The position numbers and the translations under genes were made by a program. A model generated the notes under the pieces. That model was not told the origin of the DNA. It did not search any database and saw only the letters and a list, made by a program, of their open reading frames with translations. A DNA stretch of 64,000 nucleotides. It comes from Lentisalinibacter salinarum. GTDB taxonomy: Bacteria; Pseudomonadota; Gammaproteobacteria; Steroidobacterales; Woeseiaceae. The stretch is from the NCBI RefSeq assembly GCF_040706555.1, contig NZ_JAPDRH010000001.1, positions 496,001 through 560,000 on the forward strand, given 5' to 3'. Below, piece after piece: positions 42,137 through 49,818 of the stretch; position 1 is the stretch's first letter, and each line of letters begins with the position of its first letter.

Positions 42137-42790
42137 GTGGCCAATCTAATAACCCTCAGCCGGCTGCTGCTGCTCATCGTGGTGGTCGCCATCGCGTACC
42201 AGCCCGAGCATCCGTGGTGGCAGCTGGCCAACGTGCCGCTGTTGATATTCCTGTTCGTTACCGACGGCCTCGACGGCTGGGTGGCCCGGCGGAGGAACGA
42301 GACCTCCGTGTTCGGCGCCATGTTCGACATCGCCGGGGACCGCATCGTCGAGCTCACCATGTGGATCGTGCTGGCGGACCTGGACCTGGTGCCGGTATGG
42401 GTGCCGCTGGTGTTCGTCGTCCGCGGCACGGTGGTGGACACGATCCGCGCCAATCAGGTCACGAGCGAGGGCAAGTCGCCGTTCAGCATGGTCCGCTCGC
42501 CGCTCGGGCAGTGGCTCGTGGGCGGGCGGTTCATGCGCGGCTTCTACGCCGTGCTGAAGGCCACCGCCTTCTGCTGGCTGCTGCTGCTGCAGCCACTGCC
42601 GACGCTCGTGCCGGCCCTCTGGTCCGAGTGGTCGGGTGTGCTGGAGACGGTCGGCGCGGTTCTGGTCTACCTGGCGGTGCTGATCTGCATCCTGCGCGGC
42701 CTGCCGGTCGTCACCGAATTCGTCTACGAGGAACGCGACAGCCTGATCCCTAAATCGGTTCATGAGCCCGACCGACAGGGAAGGCACTGA
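42137..42790 (+). CDS. CDP-alcohol phosphatidyltransferase family membrane protein
   Basis: 217 aa inner-membrane enzyme joining CDP-diacylglycerol to an alcohol. The full catalytic signature is present: Asp43, Asp46-Gly47, Ala50-Arg51, Gly60, Asp64 and Asp68, followed by several membrane helices. Which alcohol (glycerol-3-phosphate, phosphatidylglycerol, inositol-phosphate or other) cannot be read. GTG 42137 is the only start before the conserved NLIT N-terminus, because an in-frame stop lies about 33 bases upstream. It overlaps the HAD gene by one base (TGATG). Confidence 0.88.
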   Translation: MANLITLSRLLLLIVVVAIAYQPEHPWWQLANVPLLIFLFVTDGLDGWVARRRNETSVFGAMFDIAGDRIVELTMWIVLADLDLVPVWVPLVFVVRGTVVDTIRANQVTSEGKSPFSMVRSPLGQWLVGGRFMRGFYAVLKATAFCWLLLLQPLPTLVPALWSEWSGVLETVGAVLVYLAVLICILRGLPVVTEFVYEERDSLIPKSVHEPDRQGRH

Positions 42791-43476
42791 TGCAGCTCGC
42801 GGTATTCGACATCGACGGTACGCTGGTGGCCGGTCCGAGCACAGAGAAGCGCTTCTTCCTGTGGCTGCTTCGCCGCGGCAGGCTGGGTCCGCGGCGTCTG
42901 CTCGCCTTTCTGCTGTTCAATCTGCGCTGGCTGGCCCGCTACGGCCGGCACGTGGCGAAGAAGAACAAGGCGTACCTGCGCGGCATGGATGTGGCGACGC
43001 TGGAGGACGAGGCCCGGGCTTTCGTTGCCAGCGAGGTCGAGCCCGCCCTGCATGCGCCCGCGGTAGCCAGGCTCCGCCGGCACCGCGCGGCGGGCGATGC
43101 GGTGGTGCTGCTGTCCGGCACGCTCCAGCCCATCGCGGAGGAGCTCGCCCGCAGACTCGACGCCGACGAGGCAATCGGTTCCGTCTGCGTGGACAGGGAC
43201 GGGCGCCTCACCGGGCAACCGCCCGTGCGTCATCCCTTCGGCGCGGACAAGTGCGCGCTGCTGGACGAGATCTGCGCCCGCCGCGGCGTGGCGGTGTCCG
43301 CCGTCGCGGCCTACGGCGATTCCCGCTGGGACCTGCCGCTGTTGGAGCGGGTGGGCACACCGGTCGCCGTGCGCCCCGACCCGCAGCTGCAGGCCACGGC
43401 CGAAGCGCGCGGCTGGGAGGTACTGTCCGAAGATGCCGGCGGGGGCGTCGGGCACGCCAGCCAGGACACCGTCTGA
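42790..43476 (+). CDS. HAD-IB family phosphatase (PgpC/SerB-like)
   Basis: 228 aa. HAD motif I DIDGT at residues 7-11 with nucleophile Asp7, a helical cap (about 15-90), motif II Ser in LLSGTLQP near 105-112, motif III Lys in GADKCALLDE near 154-163 and motif IV GDSRWDLPLL near 178-187. HAD-IB enzymes include phosphoserine phosphatase and phosphatidylglycerophosphatase C. Its place between a CDP-alcohol phosphatidyltransferase and a VTT membrane protein favours dephosphorylation of the lipid product of the first enzyme. Confidence 0.82.
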   Translation: MQLAVFDIDGTLVAGPSTEKRFFLWLLRRGRLGPRRLLAFLLFNLRWLARYGRHVAKKNKAYLRGMDVATLEDEARAFVASEVEPALHAPAVARLRRHRAAGDAVVLLSGTLQPIAEELARRLDADEAIGSVCVDRDGRLTGQPPVRHPFGADKCALLDEICARRGVAVSAVAAYGDSRWDLPLLERVGTPVAVRPDPQLQATAEARGWEVLSEDAGGGVGHASQDTV

Positions 43477-43480
43477 CCCG

Positions 43481-44197
43481 GTGAGCGAAGCCGCCAAAAC
43501 CGGCGCCCGGCGCCGTTTCGTCGCCGGCGGCCTGTTCCTGATCGCCATGATCGTGGCCGTCTGGACGCTGCCGCTGGACGTCTGGCTCGACGCGGCTGCC
43601 GTCTGGATCGCGGAACACCCGACGCTGGGGCGGGCCCTGTTCGTTGCCGGTTTCACGGTAGGCACCGCCCTGATGGTGCCCGGGTCGGTCCTGACCATGA
43701 GCGGCGGTTATCTCTTCGGGCTCGCCGGCGGGGTGCCCCTGGTTTCGCTCGGCACGGCCCTCGGCGGCACGCTCTCCTATCTCGTCGGCCGCACGGTGGC
43801 GCGGGAATGGGTGCAGCAGAAGGTGGCCGGCGACCGCCGCATTGCGGCCCTCGACCAGGCCATCGCCCATCGGGGCTTCGTGGTGGTCATGCTCACGCGC
43901 CTGTCACTGCTGCTGCCGTTCAACCTGTTGAACTACGCCTACGGACTCACCCGTATCCGGCTGGTGCCTTATTTCTTTGCGACCTGGATCGGGATGATCC
44001 CGGCAGTCACCCTGTATGTGTACCTGGGTTCCGTCGCGAAGAACGTGGACCAGCTGGTGGACGGCGACGTAGAGGCCGGCATCGCCGGCAAGCTGCTGTT
44101 CGGGGCGGGACTGCTCGCCATCGTGGCAGTCACCTGGATCATCCACCGCACGGCCACCCGCGCATTGCGGCGCGAGATGGGAGAGGACCTCGAGTGA
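43481..44197 (+). CDS. VTT/TVP38 (DedA-superfamily) membrane protein
   Basis: 238 aa with about six hydrophobic segments. VTT-domain signatures are present: a re-entrant region VPGSVLTMSGGYLFGLAGGV near 66-85, GGTLSYLVGR near 97-106, and LTRLSLLLPFNLLNYAYGLTR near 138-158 with the Arg and Asn/Tyr typical of the family. DedA/VTT proteins move lipids such as undecaprenyl phosphate or phosphatidylethanolamine across the bilayer. GTG 43481 starts four bases after the HAD stop; the longer frame is antiphase to that gene. Third gene of the apparent lipid operon. Confidence 0.85.
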   Translation: MSEAAKTGARRRFVAGGLFLIAMIVAVWTLPLDVWLDAAAVWIAEHPTLGRALFVAGFTVGTALMVPGSVLTMSGGYLFGLAGGVPLVSLGTALGGTLSYLVGRTVAREWVQQKVAGDRRIAALDQAIAHRGFVVVMLTRLSLLLPFNLLNYAYGLTRIRLVPYFFATWIGMIPAVTLYVYLGSVAKNVDQLVDGDVEAGIAGKLLFGAGLLAIVAVTWIIHRTATRALRREMGEDLE

Positions 44198-44201
44198 CCT
44201 G

Positions 44202-45209
44202 TCAGCGGCGGCCGAGCCGCAGCATGAAGGTGATATCCGGCGAGGTCTCGACGTCGATGTCCTCGGTGAAGCCGAGCTGCAGCCGATAGTGGCGGCCGAT
44301 GTCGATGCCGGCACCGAGCCCCAGCATGAGGCCGCCGCTCCAGGCGTCCAGCCCGCTGTCGATGGGCGAGCTCGCGGCCTGCAACTGGCCGAGCAGCTCG
44401 ATACGCGGCGTCAGCCGCCAGCCGACCCCCGCCTGCGCCCAGCCGCCGAATTCCCGGGTACCGATTGCCGGCAGGTCCGTCCCGCCGAAACGGATGATGC
44501 CTGCCATGACGTGCGCGCTCCAGCGGCCGGACCGCTCCGCCGTGTGCCGTTCCCAGGCGATTCCCAGGGAATAGTCCGCGGCGCCGTTGCCGGTGAGCTC
44601 GTCCTCGTCGCCGGTGGGCAGCTCGACAGCGGCCCGCAGGGAGATCGAGCCCGTCGCGTCCTGGCGGAGCCGGTAACCCGCGCTCAGGCGGATATCGCCA
44701 AGGCCGCCCGCGCTGTCCGTCAGCTCCAGTACTGCCCCGGCCGGGTTCCGGTATGCATAGCGCAGCTCGTCCCTTGGCACCTGGTCGCGGATTCCGTCGG
44801 GCAGTCCGAACAGGCCATGCCAGTCGTCGATGAGGCCGTCCAGACTGCCGCCGCTGTGGCGGAGCCAGGGCACTTCCACGCCGAACTCCCAGCGCTCCCG
44901 GAAACGCGTGCGCAGACGCAGCGCCGTGCGCCAGGTCTCGCCGTCCAGCAGGAGTTCCTCGCCGGCGTCGGCTTCGCTGATCGCGTGGCTGGAGCCCTGG
45001 ACCAGTATGTCGAGCCGCCAGGATTCGTCCGGCGCCAGCGCGGCCGACTCGCCGGGGGAGGGCAGGCCGAAGAGTCCGGTCAGCGGGCCGCCGTGGCGCA
45101 CGTCCAGTTCCGTGGCGCCGGCCGGGAGCAGGGCCGCGCAGGCGGCCAGCGCCGTGATGGCGCCGACGCCATTTGAACGGCGTCCGGATTTACCCACACA
45201 ATGCGCCAT
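44202..45209 (-). CDS. DUF3187 family outer-membrane beta-barrel protein
   Basis: 335 aa. Signal peptide with a basic start and hydrophobic core (about residues 16-32), then amphipathic beta-strands throughout (WRTALRLRTRFRERWEFGVEV; ISLRAAVELPTG; YRLQLGFTED) and the terminal aromatic/hydrophobic strand FMLRLGRR. I recognise the DUF3187 pattern (GPLTGLFGLPSPGE near the start). Likely an outer-membrane barrel of unknown cargo. It is convergent with the VTT gene (four-base gap) and divergent from dacB. Confidence 0.75.
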   Translation of the reverse strand: MAHCVGKSGRRSNGVGAITALAACAALLPAGATELDVRHGGPLTGLFGLPSPGESAALAPDESWRLDILVQGSSHAISEADAGEELLLDGETWRTALRLRTRFRERWEFGVEVPWLRHSGGSLDGLIDDWHGLFGLPDGIRDQVPRDELRYAYRNPAGAVLELTDSAGGLGDIRLSAGYRLRQDATGSISLRAAVELPTGDEDELTGNGAADYSLGIAWERHTAERSGRWSAHVMAGIIRFGGTDLPAIGTREFGGWAQAGVGWRLTPRIELLGQLQAASSPIDSGLDAWSGGLMLGLGAGIDIGRHYRLQLGFTEDIDVETSPDITFMLRLGRR

Positions 45210-45278
45210 GCGCTGGTCCTCGCCGACGGTGAATGGAATGACTGCAACGGCTCGCGAAACGAGAGCGGAGTTTAACCG

Positions 45279-46850
45279 ATGCTGACTGTCGTTCCGGCCG
45301 CCGTGCTAACCGCCATCCCGATCGTCATCCCGATCGTCATCCCGATCGCCATCCCGATCGTCATCCCGATCGTCATCCTGACCGTCACACCGATAGCCGC
45401 CCCGGGACGGCTGCTCGCCGCGGTGCTCGCCGGCGCGCTGTTGCCAGCTGCCGCCACCGCCGCCACCGCCGCCACCGCTGCAGCGGCGGACCTGCCGCCG
45501 CAGGTCCGGTCGGTGCTGGACGGTCATGGCCTGGACCCGGATGACCTCAGCATCCATGTGCAGGAGCTCGGCAGCGGCCGTGAGGTGCTCGCCCATAATG
45601 CGGATACGCCGCGCAATCCCGCCTCCGTGCTGAAGCTGCTGACCACCTTCGCCGCCCTCGACGAACTCGGCCCGGCGCATACCTGGCAGACGGAGGTGTA
45701 TCTGCACGGCGGTCTCGAGGACGGCGTGCTGGACGGCGACCTGATCCTGCGCGGCGGCGGCGACCCCTACCTGGTCCAGGAGCGATTCTGGCTGCTGCTG
45801 CGGGAGTTGCGCCGCCGCGGCCTGCAGCGGATCGAGGGCGACCTGATCCTCGATACGGGTTATTTCCAGCCGGCGGCGGAGGATCGGGGCGCCTTCGACA
45901 ACCAGCCCCTGCGCGCCTACAACGTCACGCCCCATGCCCTGCTGGTGAACTTCAACGTCGTGCGCTTCTGGTTCGAGCCGGCCGCCGACGGCGTGCTGGT
46001 GGACATGGAGCCGCCGCTCGCCAACCTGCGCGTGGACAACCGCCTGCAATCCGCGGCGGGCCGTTGCCGCGGATACCAGCGCGGTATCGCCGTGCGGGCC
46101 CGCCGGGACGAGCGCGCGGTGACGTTCTCCGGCGAATTCCCCGCTGCCTGCGGCCGCTACTCGCTGGCACGCAGCGTGCTCGGTCACGAGGACTTCGTGT
46201 TCGGCCTGTTCACGGCGCTGTGGCGGGAGATGGGCGGCGAGTTCGGCGGTGGCCTGGTGGTGGCGGAGAAGCCGGCCGATGCCGAGCGGTTCTTCACGAT
46301 GACGTCGTTGCCGCTGGGCGAAGTGATCCGCTCCATCAACAAGTACAGCAACAACGTCATGACCCGCCAGCTCCTGTTTACCCTGGGCGCCGAGCGGTAC
46401 GGGCCGCCGGGCACGGAGGAGAAGGGGCGCCGCGCGGTCGCGGCCTGGCTGGAGGCGCGCGGCTTCCGCTTCCCCGAGCTCGTGCTGGAGAACGGCGCCG
46501 GTCGTTCGCGCGAGGCGCGCGTCACTGCCCGCCACATGGGTGAGCTCCTGAGCGTGGCCTGGGCCAGCCCCTGGATGCCGGAGTTCGCCGCCTCGATGGC
46601 CATCTCCGGCATGGACGGCACCTACGGCCGGCGGCGCGGCGGCACCATCGCCGGCCGGGCGCGCCTGAAGACCGGCTCGCTCGACCACGTCAGCACACTG
46701 GCGGGATACCTGCAGGCCGGGGACGGCACCCGCTATGCGGTGGTGGTGCTGCACAACGCGGGCGAGGTGCACCGGGGGCCCGGTGACGAGCTGCAGGACG
46801 CGCTGCTCGAATGGCTGAACCAGTTCTCACTTTCGCAAGAGGCGCCGTAG
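45279..46850 (+). CDS. dacB: D-alanyl-D-alanine carboxypeptidase/endopeptidase (PBP4/DacB family)
   Basis: 523 aa periplasmic peptidoglycan hydrolase of the S13 class. The three active-site motifs are intact: SVLK at 116-119, SNN near 356-358 and KTG near 464-466. A large insert between motifs I and II is typical. The N-terminus is odd: residues 12-35 are an Ile-Pro-Ile-Val repeat encoded by a 12-bp tandem repeat, followed by a second normal-looking signal core (RLLAAVLAGALLPAAATA) and an Ala-Thr run. ATG 45279 with GAGCGGAG is the only good start. The hydrophobic stretch is thus about twice the usual length. Confidence 0.9.
   Translation: MLTVVPAAVLTAIPIVIPIVIPIAIPIVIPIVILTVTPIAAPGRLLAAVLAGALLPAAATAATAATAAAADLPPQVRSVLDGHGLDPDDLSIHVQELGSGREVLAHNADTPRNPASVLKLLTTFAALDELGPAHTWQTEVYLHGGLEDGVLDGDLILRGGGDPYLVQERFWLLLRELRRRGLQRIEGDLILDTGYFQPAAEDRGAFDNQPLRAYNVTPHALLVNFNVVRFWFEPAADGVLVDMEPPLANLRVDNRLQSAAGRCRGYQRGIAVRARRDERAVTFSGEFPAACGRYSLARSVLGHEDFVFGLFTALWREMGGEFGGGLVVAEKPADAERFFTMTSLPLGEVIRSINKYSNNVMTRQLLFTLGAERYGPPGTEEKGRRAVAAWLEARGFRFPELVLENGAGRSREARVTARHMGELLSVAWASPWMPEFAASMAISGMDGTYGRRRGGTIAGRARLKTGSLDHVSTLAGYLQAGDGTRYAVVVLHNAGEVHRGPGDELQDALLEWLNQFSLSQEAP
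45315..45386 (+). repeat. 12-bp coding tandem repeat in the dacB signal peptide
   Basis: Five near-perfect copies of ATCCCGATCGTC (third copy has GCC at the end) plus a degenerate sixth, encoding Ile-Pro-Ile-Val units. Because 12 is divisible by three, gain or loss of units would lengthen or shorten the hydrophobic segment without a frameshift. Confidence 0.9.
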
Positions 46851-46864
46851 TAGACTGCGGCGCC

Positions 46865-47497
46865 ATGGGATTATGTCACGCACAGGGCCGCCGGCCGCGG
46901 CGGTACGGTCGGGTGGCGGCACTGCTAACGCTGCTGGCGCTGGCGCCGTCGACGTGGGCGCAGACCGCCTACGTGACCGATAACCTGCGCCTGGGTCTGC
47001 ACCGCGCGGAGGACACCAGCGACCGTGCGTTCCGCACCCTCGAGAGCGGCCAGGAGCTGACCGTGCTGACCCGTGGGCCGCTGTACGCTCAGGTGCGCCT
47101 GCTCGACGGGACCGAAGGGTGGGTGAAGGCGGGCTTCCTGGTGGACGACAAGCCGGCGCGGCTCATCGTCGATCAGACCCGGGCGGAACTCGAGCGCGTC
47201 AAGCAGGAACTGGCCGATACCCGCGAGGCCTTCTCCGGCTCTGCGGGGCGCATCGCGGAGCTGGAGAGCACGACGGCCGAGCAGGCGGAGGAACTGGCGA
47301 CTGCCAGGGCCACCGTCGCCGCGCTGCGCGACGAGAATGAGGGCTTCCGCCGGAGCATGTCCCTGTACCAGTTCAGCCTGCCCTGGCCCATGGTGCTGGG
47401 TGCCGCCGTCGTCTCCCTGGCGCTCGGCTTCGTGGCGGGAATGTGGTGGATCGACCACCGCAGCCGCCGCCGCCACGGCGGCTTCCGCATCTACTGA
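46865..47497 (+). CDS. TIGR04211 family SH3 domain-containing protein
   Basis: 210 aa. Signal peptide ending near STWAQ (residue 33), a bacterial SH3 domain (about 34-100: YVTDNLRLGLHRAEDTSDRAF; LLDGTEGWVKAGFL), a coiled-coil of about 60 residues (ARLIVDQTRAELERVKQELA) and a C-terminal membrane helix near 178-200 followed by a basic tail. This SH3/coiled-coil/TM order is the TIGR04211 pattern. It likely binds the cell wall from the inner membrane. ATG 46865 lacks a Shine-Dalgarno; a weak TAGACT -10 ends eight bases before it. It lies 14 bases after dacB, consistent with a wall-related role. Confidence 0.8.
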   Translation: MGLCHAQGRRPRRYGRVAALLTLLALAPSTWAQTAYVTDNLRLGLHRAEDTSDRAFRTLESGQELTVLTRGPLYAQVRLLDGTEGWVKAGFLVDDKPARLIVDQTRAELERVKQELADTREAFSGSAGRIAELESTTAEQAEELATARATVAALRDENEGFRRSMSLYQFSLPWPMVLGAAVVSLALGFVAGMWWIDHRSRRRHGGFRIY

Positions 47498-47513
47498 GTC
47501 GTTACGGGACCAT

Positions 47514-48524
47514 TCAGGCGGCCGCCGAATAACCGTCGGGGCAGCCGCCCCGCAGCGGCAGCTCGATCTCCCCGAACAGTGCGTCGACGGCGTCCTGGTC
47601 CGCCGCGGCGAGGCAGCGGTCCACCAGCGCTCCGGTCAGGTGCGGGGCGAACAACAGCATGAACTCCTGCATGTAGCGCTTCAGCACCGTGTCGCGGCGG
47701 AAGCCGATCCAGGTGGTGCTGCGTGGAAACAGGCCGGCCGCGTCGATGGCGACCAGGTCCGCCCGGTCCGCGCAATCGTGGGCCATGGCGGCGACGATGC
47801 CGACACCCATGCCCATGCGCACGTAGGTCTTGATCACGTCCGCGTCCCGGGCGGTGAAGACCACGTCGGGCTCCAGCCCCTCCGCGGCGAAGGCCCGCTT
47901 CAGGGACGATTCGCCGCTGAAGCTGAAGACGTAGGTGACCAGCGGATAACGCGCGAGGTCGCGGATGCCCGGCTTGCCGCCGCGCCGTGCCAGCTCGTGG
48001 TCCCGGGGGACGAGTATCGTGCGGTCCCAGCGATAGCAGGGCAGGCAGACCAGGTCGGAGAACAGGTCTTCCCCGCCGCTGGCGATGGCGAAGTCGATGT
48101 TGCGGGCCTCGACCATGTCCGCGATCTGCTCGGAGGTGCCCTGGTGCAGCTCGAGGCTCACGTTCGGATAACGCTCACGGAACCGCCGGATCACCTCCGG
48201 CAGGACGTAGCGTGCCTGGGTATGGGTGGTGCCGATCGCCAGCGTGCCCTCCGTCTCCCGGTGGGCATTCGCCGCCACGGTGCGGATGTTCTCGACCTCC
48301 TGCATGATGCTGCGCGCGCGCACCACCACTTCCTGGCCGGCGGTGGTGAGTCCGGCGAGGCTCTTGCCCTTGCGCACGAACAGCGCGAGCCCCAGCTCCT
48401 CCTCGAGCTGGCGGATCTGCTTGCTGACGCCGGGCTGCGAGGTGTGCAGCCGCTCCGACGCCGCCGTGATGTTCAGGCCGTTGTCGACGACGGCCAGCAG
48501 GTATCTCAGCTGCTGCAGTTTCAT
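47514..48524 (-). CDS. cysB: CysB-like LysR regulator of sulfur assimilation
   Basis: 336 aa. The N-terminus MKLQQLRYLLAVVDNGLNIT and HTH LHTSQPGVSKQIRQLEEELG are characteristic of CysB/Cbl. The effector domain has the conserved TTHTQARY (about 100-107) and HQGTSEQIADMV motifs that bind O-acetylserine or N-acetylserine in CysB. It normally activates cysteine biosynthesis genes under sulfur limitation and represses itself. It is divergent from a cysteine synthase across 128 bases, which strongly supports the assignment. Confidence 0.92.
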   Translation of the reverse strand: MKLQQLRYLLAVVDNGLNITAASERLHTSQPGVSKQIRQLEEELGLALFVRKGKSLAGLTTAGQEVVVRARSIMQEVENIRTVAANAHRETEGTLAIGTTHTQARYVLPEVIRRFRERYPNVSLELHQGTSEQIADMVEARNIDFAIASGGEDLFSDLVCLPCYRWDRTILVPRDHELARRGGKPGIRDLARYPLVTYVFSFSGESSLKRAFAAEGLEPDVVFTARDADVIKTYVRMGMGVGIVAAMAHDCADRADLVAIDAAGLFPRSTTWIGFRRDTVLKRYMQEFMLLFAPHLTGALVDRCLAAADQDAVDALFGEIELPLRGGCPDGYSAAA

Positions 48525-48652
48525 GGCTCGGTCCGCTTCCGTTTCCCGTACTCTATATAACGACCGGGCATAAGCGAAGAAAATTTCATTATTTTTGGCG
48601 ACTTGCCCCGGACCGTTATAGTCTCGGACCTTATTCGCAACGGGATGCGACG
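48525..48652. promoter_or_regulatory. Divergent cysB/cysteine synthase control region
   Basis: The centre (about 48577-48598) is unusually A/T-rich, as expected of CysB-binding DNA. For the cysteine synthase a TATAGT -10-like box (48617-48622) with a weak TTTGGC (48594-48599) gives a leader of about 24 bases. For cysB a TATATA-like element near 48554-48559 reads on the minus strand. Individual CysB half-sites could not be assigned by eye. Confidence 0.5.
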
Positions 48653-49609
48653 ATGATCTACGACAGCATACTCGACACCATCGGCGACACGCCGGTCGTG
48701 CGGCTGCACCGCACGGGTCCCGACCACGTGACGCTCTACGTGAAGGTGGAATCCTTCAACCCCATGGCCTCGGTCAAGGACCGCCTGGCCTACGCCATCA
48801 TCATCGACGCCGAGCAGCGCGGAGTGCTCGAGCCCGGCCAGACCGTGGTGGAAGCCACCTCGGGCAACACGGGCATCGCGCTGGCGATGGTGTGCGCCGC
48901 CAGGGGATACCCCTTCGTCGCCACCATGGCCGAGAGCTTCTCGGTGGAGCGGCGCAAGATCATGCGCGCGCTGGGCGCGAAGGTCATCCTCACGCCGGCG
49001 TCGGAGAAGGGCACCGGCATGGTGCGCCGCGCCGAGGAACTGGCCGAAGAGCGGGGCTGGTTCCTGGCCCGCCAGTTCCAGAACCCGGCCAACCCGGCCT
49101 TCCACCGCAGCACCACGGGCCCGGAGATCCTGCGCGACTTCGCCGGCCGCCGGCTGGACTACTGGGTGACCGGCTACGGCACGGGCGGCACGATGACCGG
49201 CGCCGGCGAGGTGCTGAAGGCCGCGCGCCCGGATCTGCGCATCGTGGCGACGGAGCCCGAGGCCGCCCAGTTGCTGGCCGGCAAGGAGTGGCATCCGCAC
49301 AAGATCCAGGGCTGGACGCCGGATTTCCTGCCCGACGTGCTGAACCGGGAGATCTACGACGATCTGATCCCGATCGACGACGATACCGCCGCGAAGACGT
49401 CACGGGCGCTGGCGGAAAACGAGGGCATCTTCACCGGCGTCTCCGGCGGCGCCACGCTCGCGGCGGCCCTGAAAGCGGCGGAATCCGCGCCGGAAGGCTC
49501 CGTGCTGCTGGCGATGCTGCCCGACACCGGGGAGCGCTATCTCAGCACCTTCCTGTTCGAGGACATCGCCGAGGGTTCCGACGACGAGTGGCTGGCCGGC
49601 CTGCCCTGA
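48653..49609 (+). CDS. PLP-dependent cysteine synthase (O-acetylserine sulfhydrylase)
   Basis: 318 aa cytoplasmic enzyme forming cysteine from O-acetylserine and sulfide. The PLP lysine is Lys42 in SVKDRLAY, the substrate loop TSGNTG is at 69-74, and the phosphate-binding GTGGT lies near 176-180. Sequence style is CysK-like; CysM cannot be excluded, so no symbol is given. It is controlled from the divergent region shared with cysB. A strong hairpin follows about 70 bases after the stop. Confidence 0.92.
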   Translation: MIYDSILDTIGDTPVVRLHRTGPDHVTLYVKVESFNPMASVKDRLAYAIIIDAEQRGVLEPGQTVVEATSGNTGIALAMVCAARGYPFVATMAESFSVERRKIMRALGAKVILTPASEKGTGMVRRAEELAEERGWFLARQFQNPANPAFHRSTTGPEILRDFAGRRLDYWVTGYGTGGTMTGAGEVLKAARPDLRIVATEPEAAQLLAGKEWHPHKIQGWTPDFLPDVLNREIYDDLIPIDDDTAAKTSRALAENEGIFTGVSGGATLAAALKAAESAPEGSVLLAMLPDTGERYLSTFLFEDIAEGSDDEWLAGLP

Positions 49610-49680
49610 AGTCGCCAATCTGAAGACGGGGCCGCGCGGCCCCGGGGCCCGCCCGGGCTGGCCGGAGCCGCCCGGACCCG

Positions 49681-49713
49681 GCGCTCGGCCGGTGCTGACC
49701 GGCCGGGCAGCGC
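49681..49713 (+). repeat. GC-rich hairpin downstream of cysteine synthase
   Basis: CGGCCGGT-GCTG-ACCGGCCG forms an 8-bp perfect stem (49686-49705), flanked by GCGCT / AGCGC that can extend it with a three-base bulge. A second smaller GGGGCC-GCGC-GGCCCC hairpin is at 49628-49643. Neither has a U-tract, so this may be a Rho-associated or mRNA-stabilising 3' end. Confidence 0.4.
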
Positions 49714-49818
49714 TGCGACAGGCATCACAGACAGCCTGCCTCTGATTCCGCACCATTCATGGTCGGGGCGGACCATGCCCGGCGGCTGCCGGCAGGCCGC
49801 CGTACGCATGGAACGCGG

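Noticed and set aside
45279..45480. dacB as a frameshifted or chimeric gene because of its repetitive start
   Set aside because: The repeat unit is a multiple of three and all three PBP motifs follow in one open frame.
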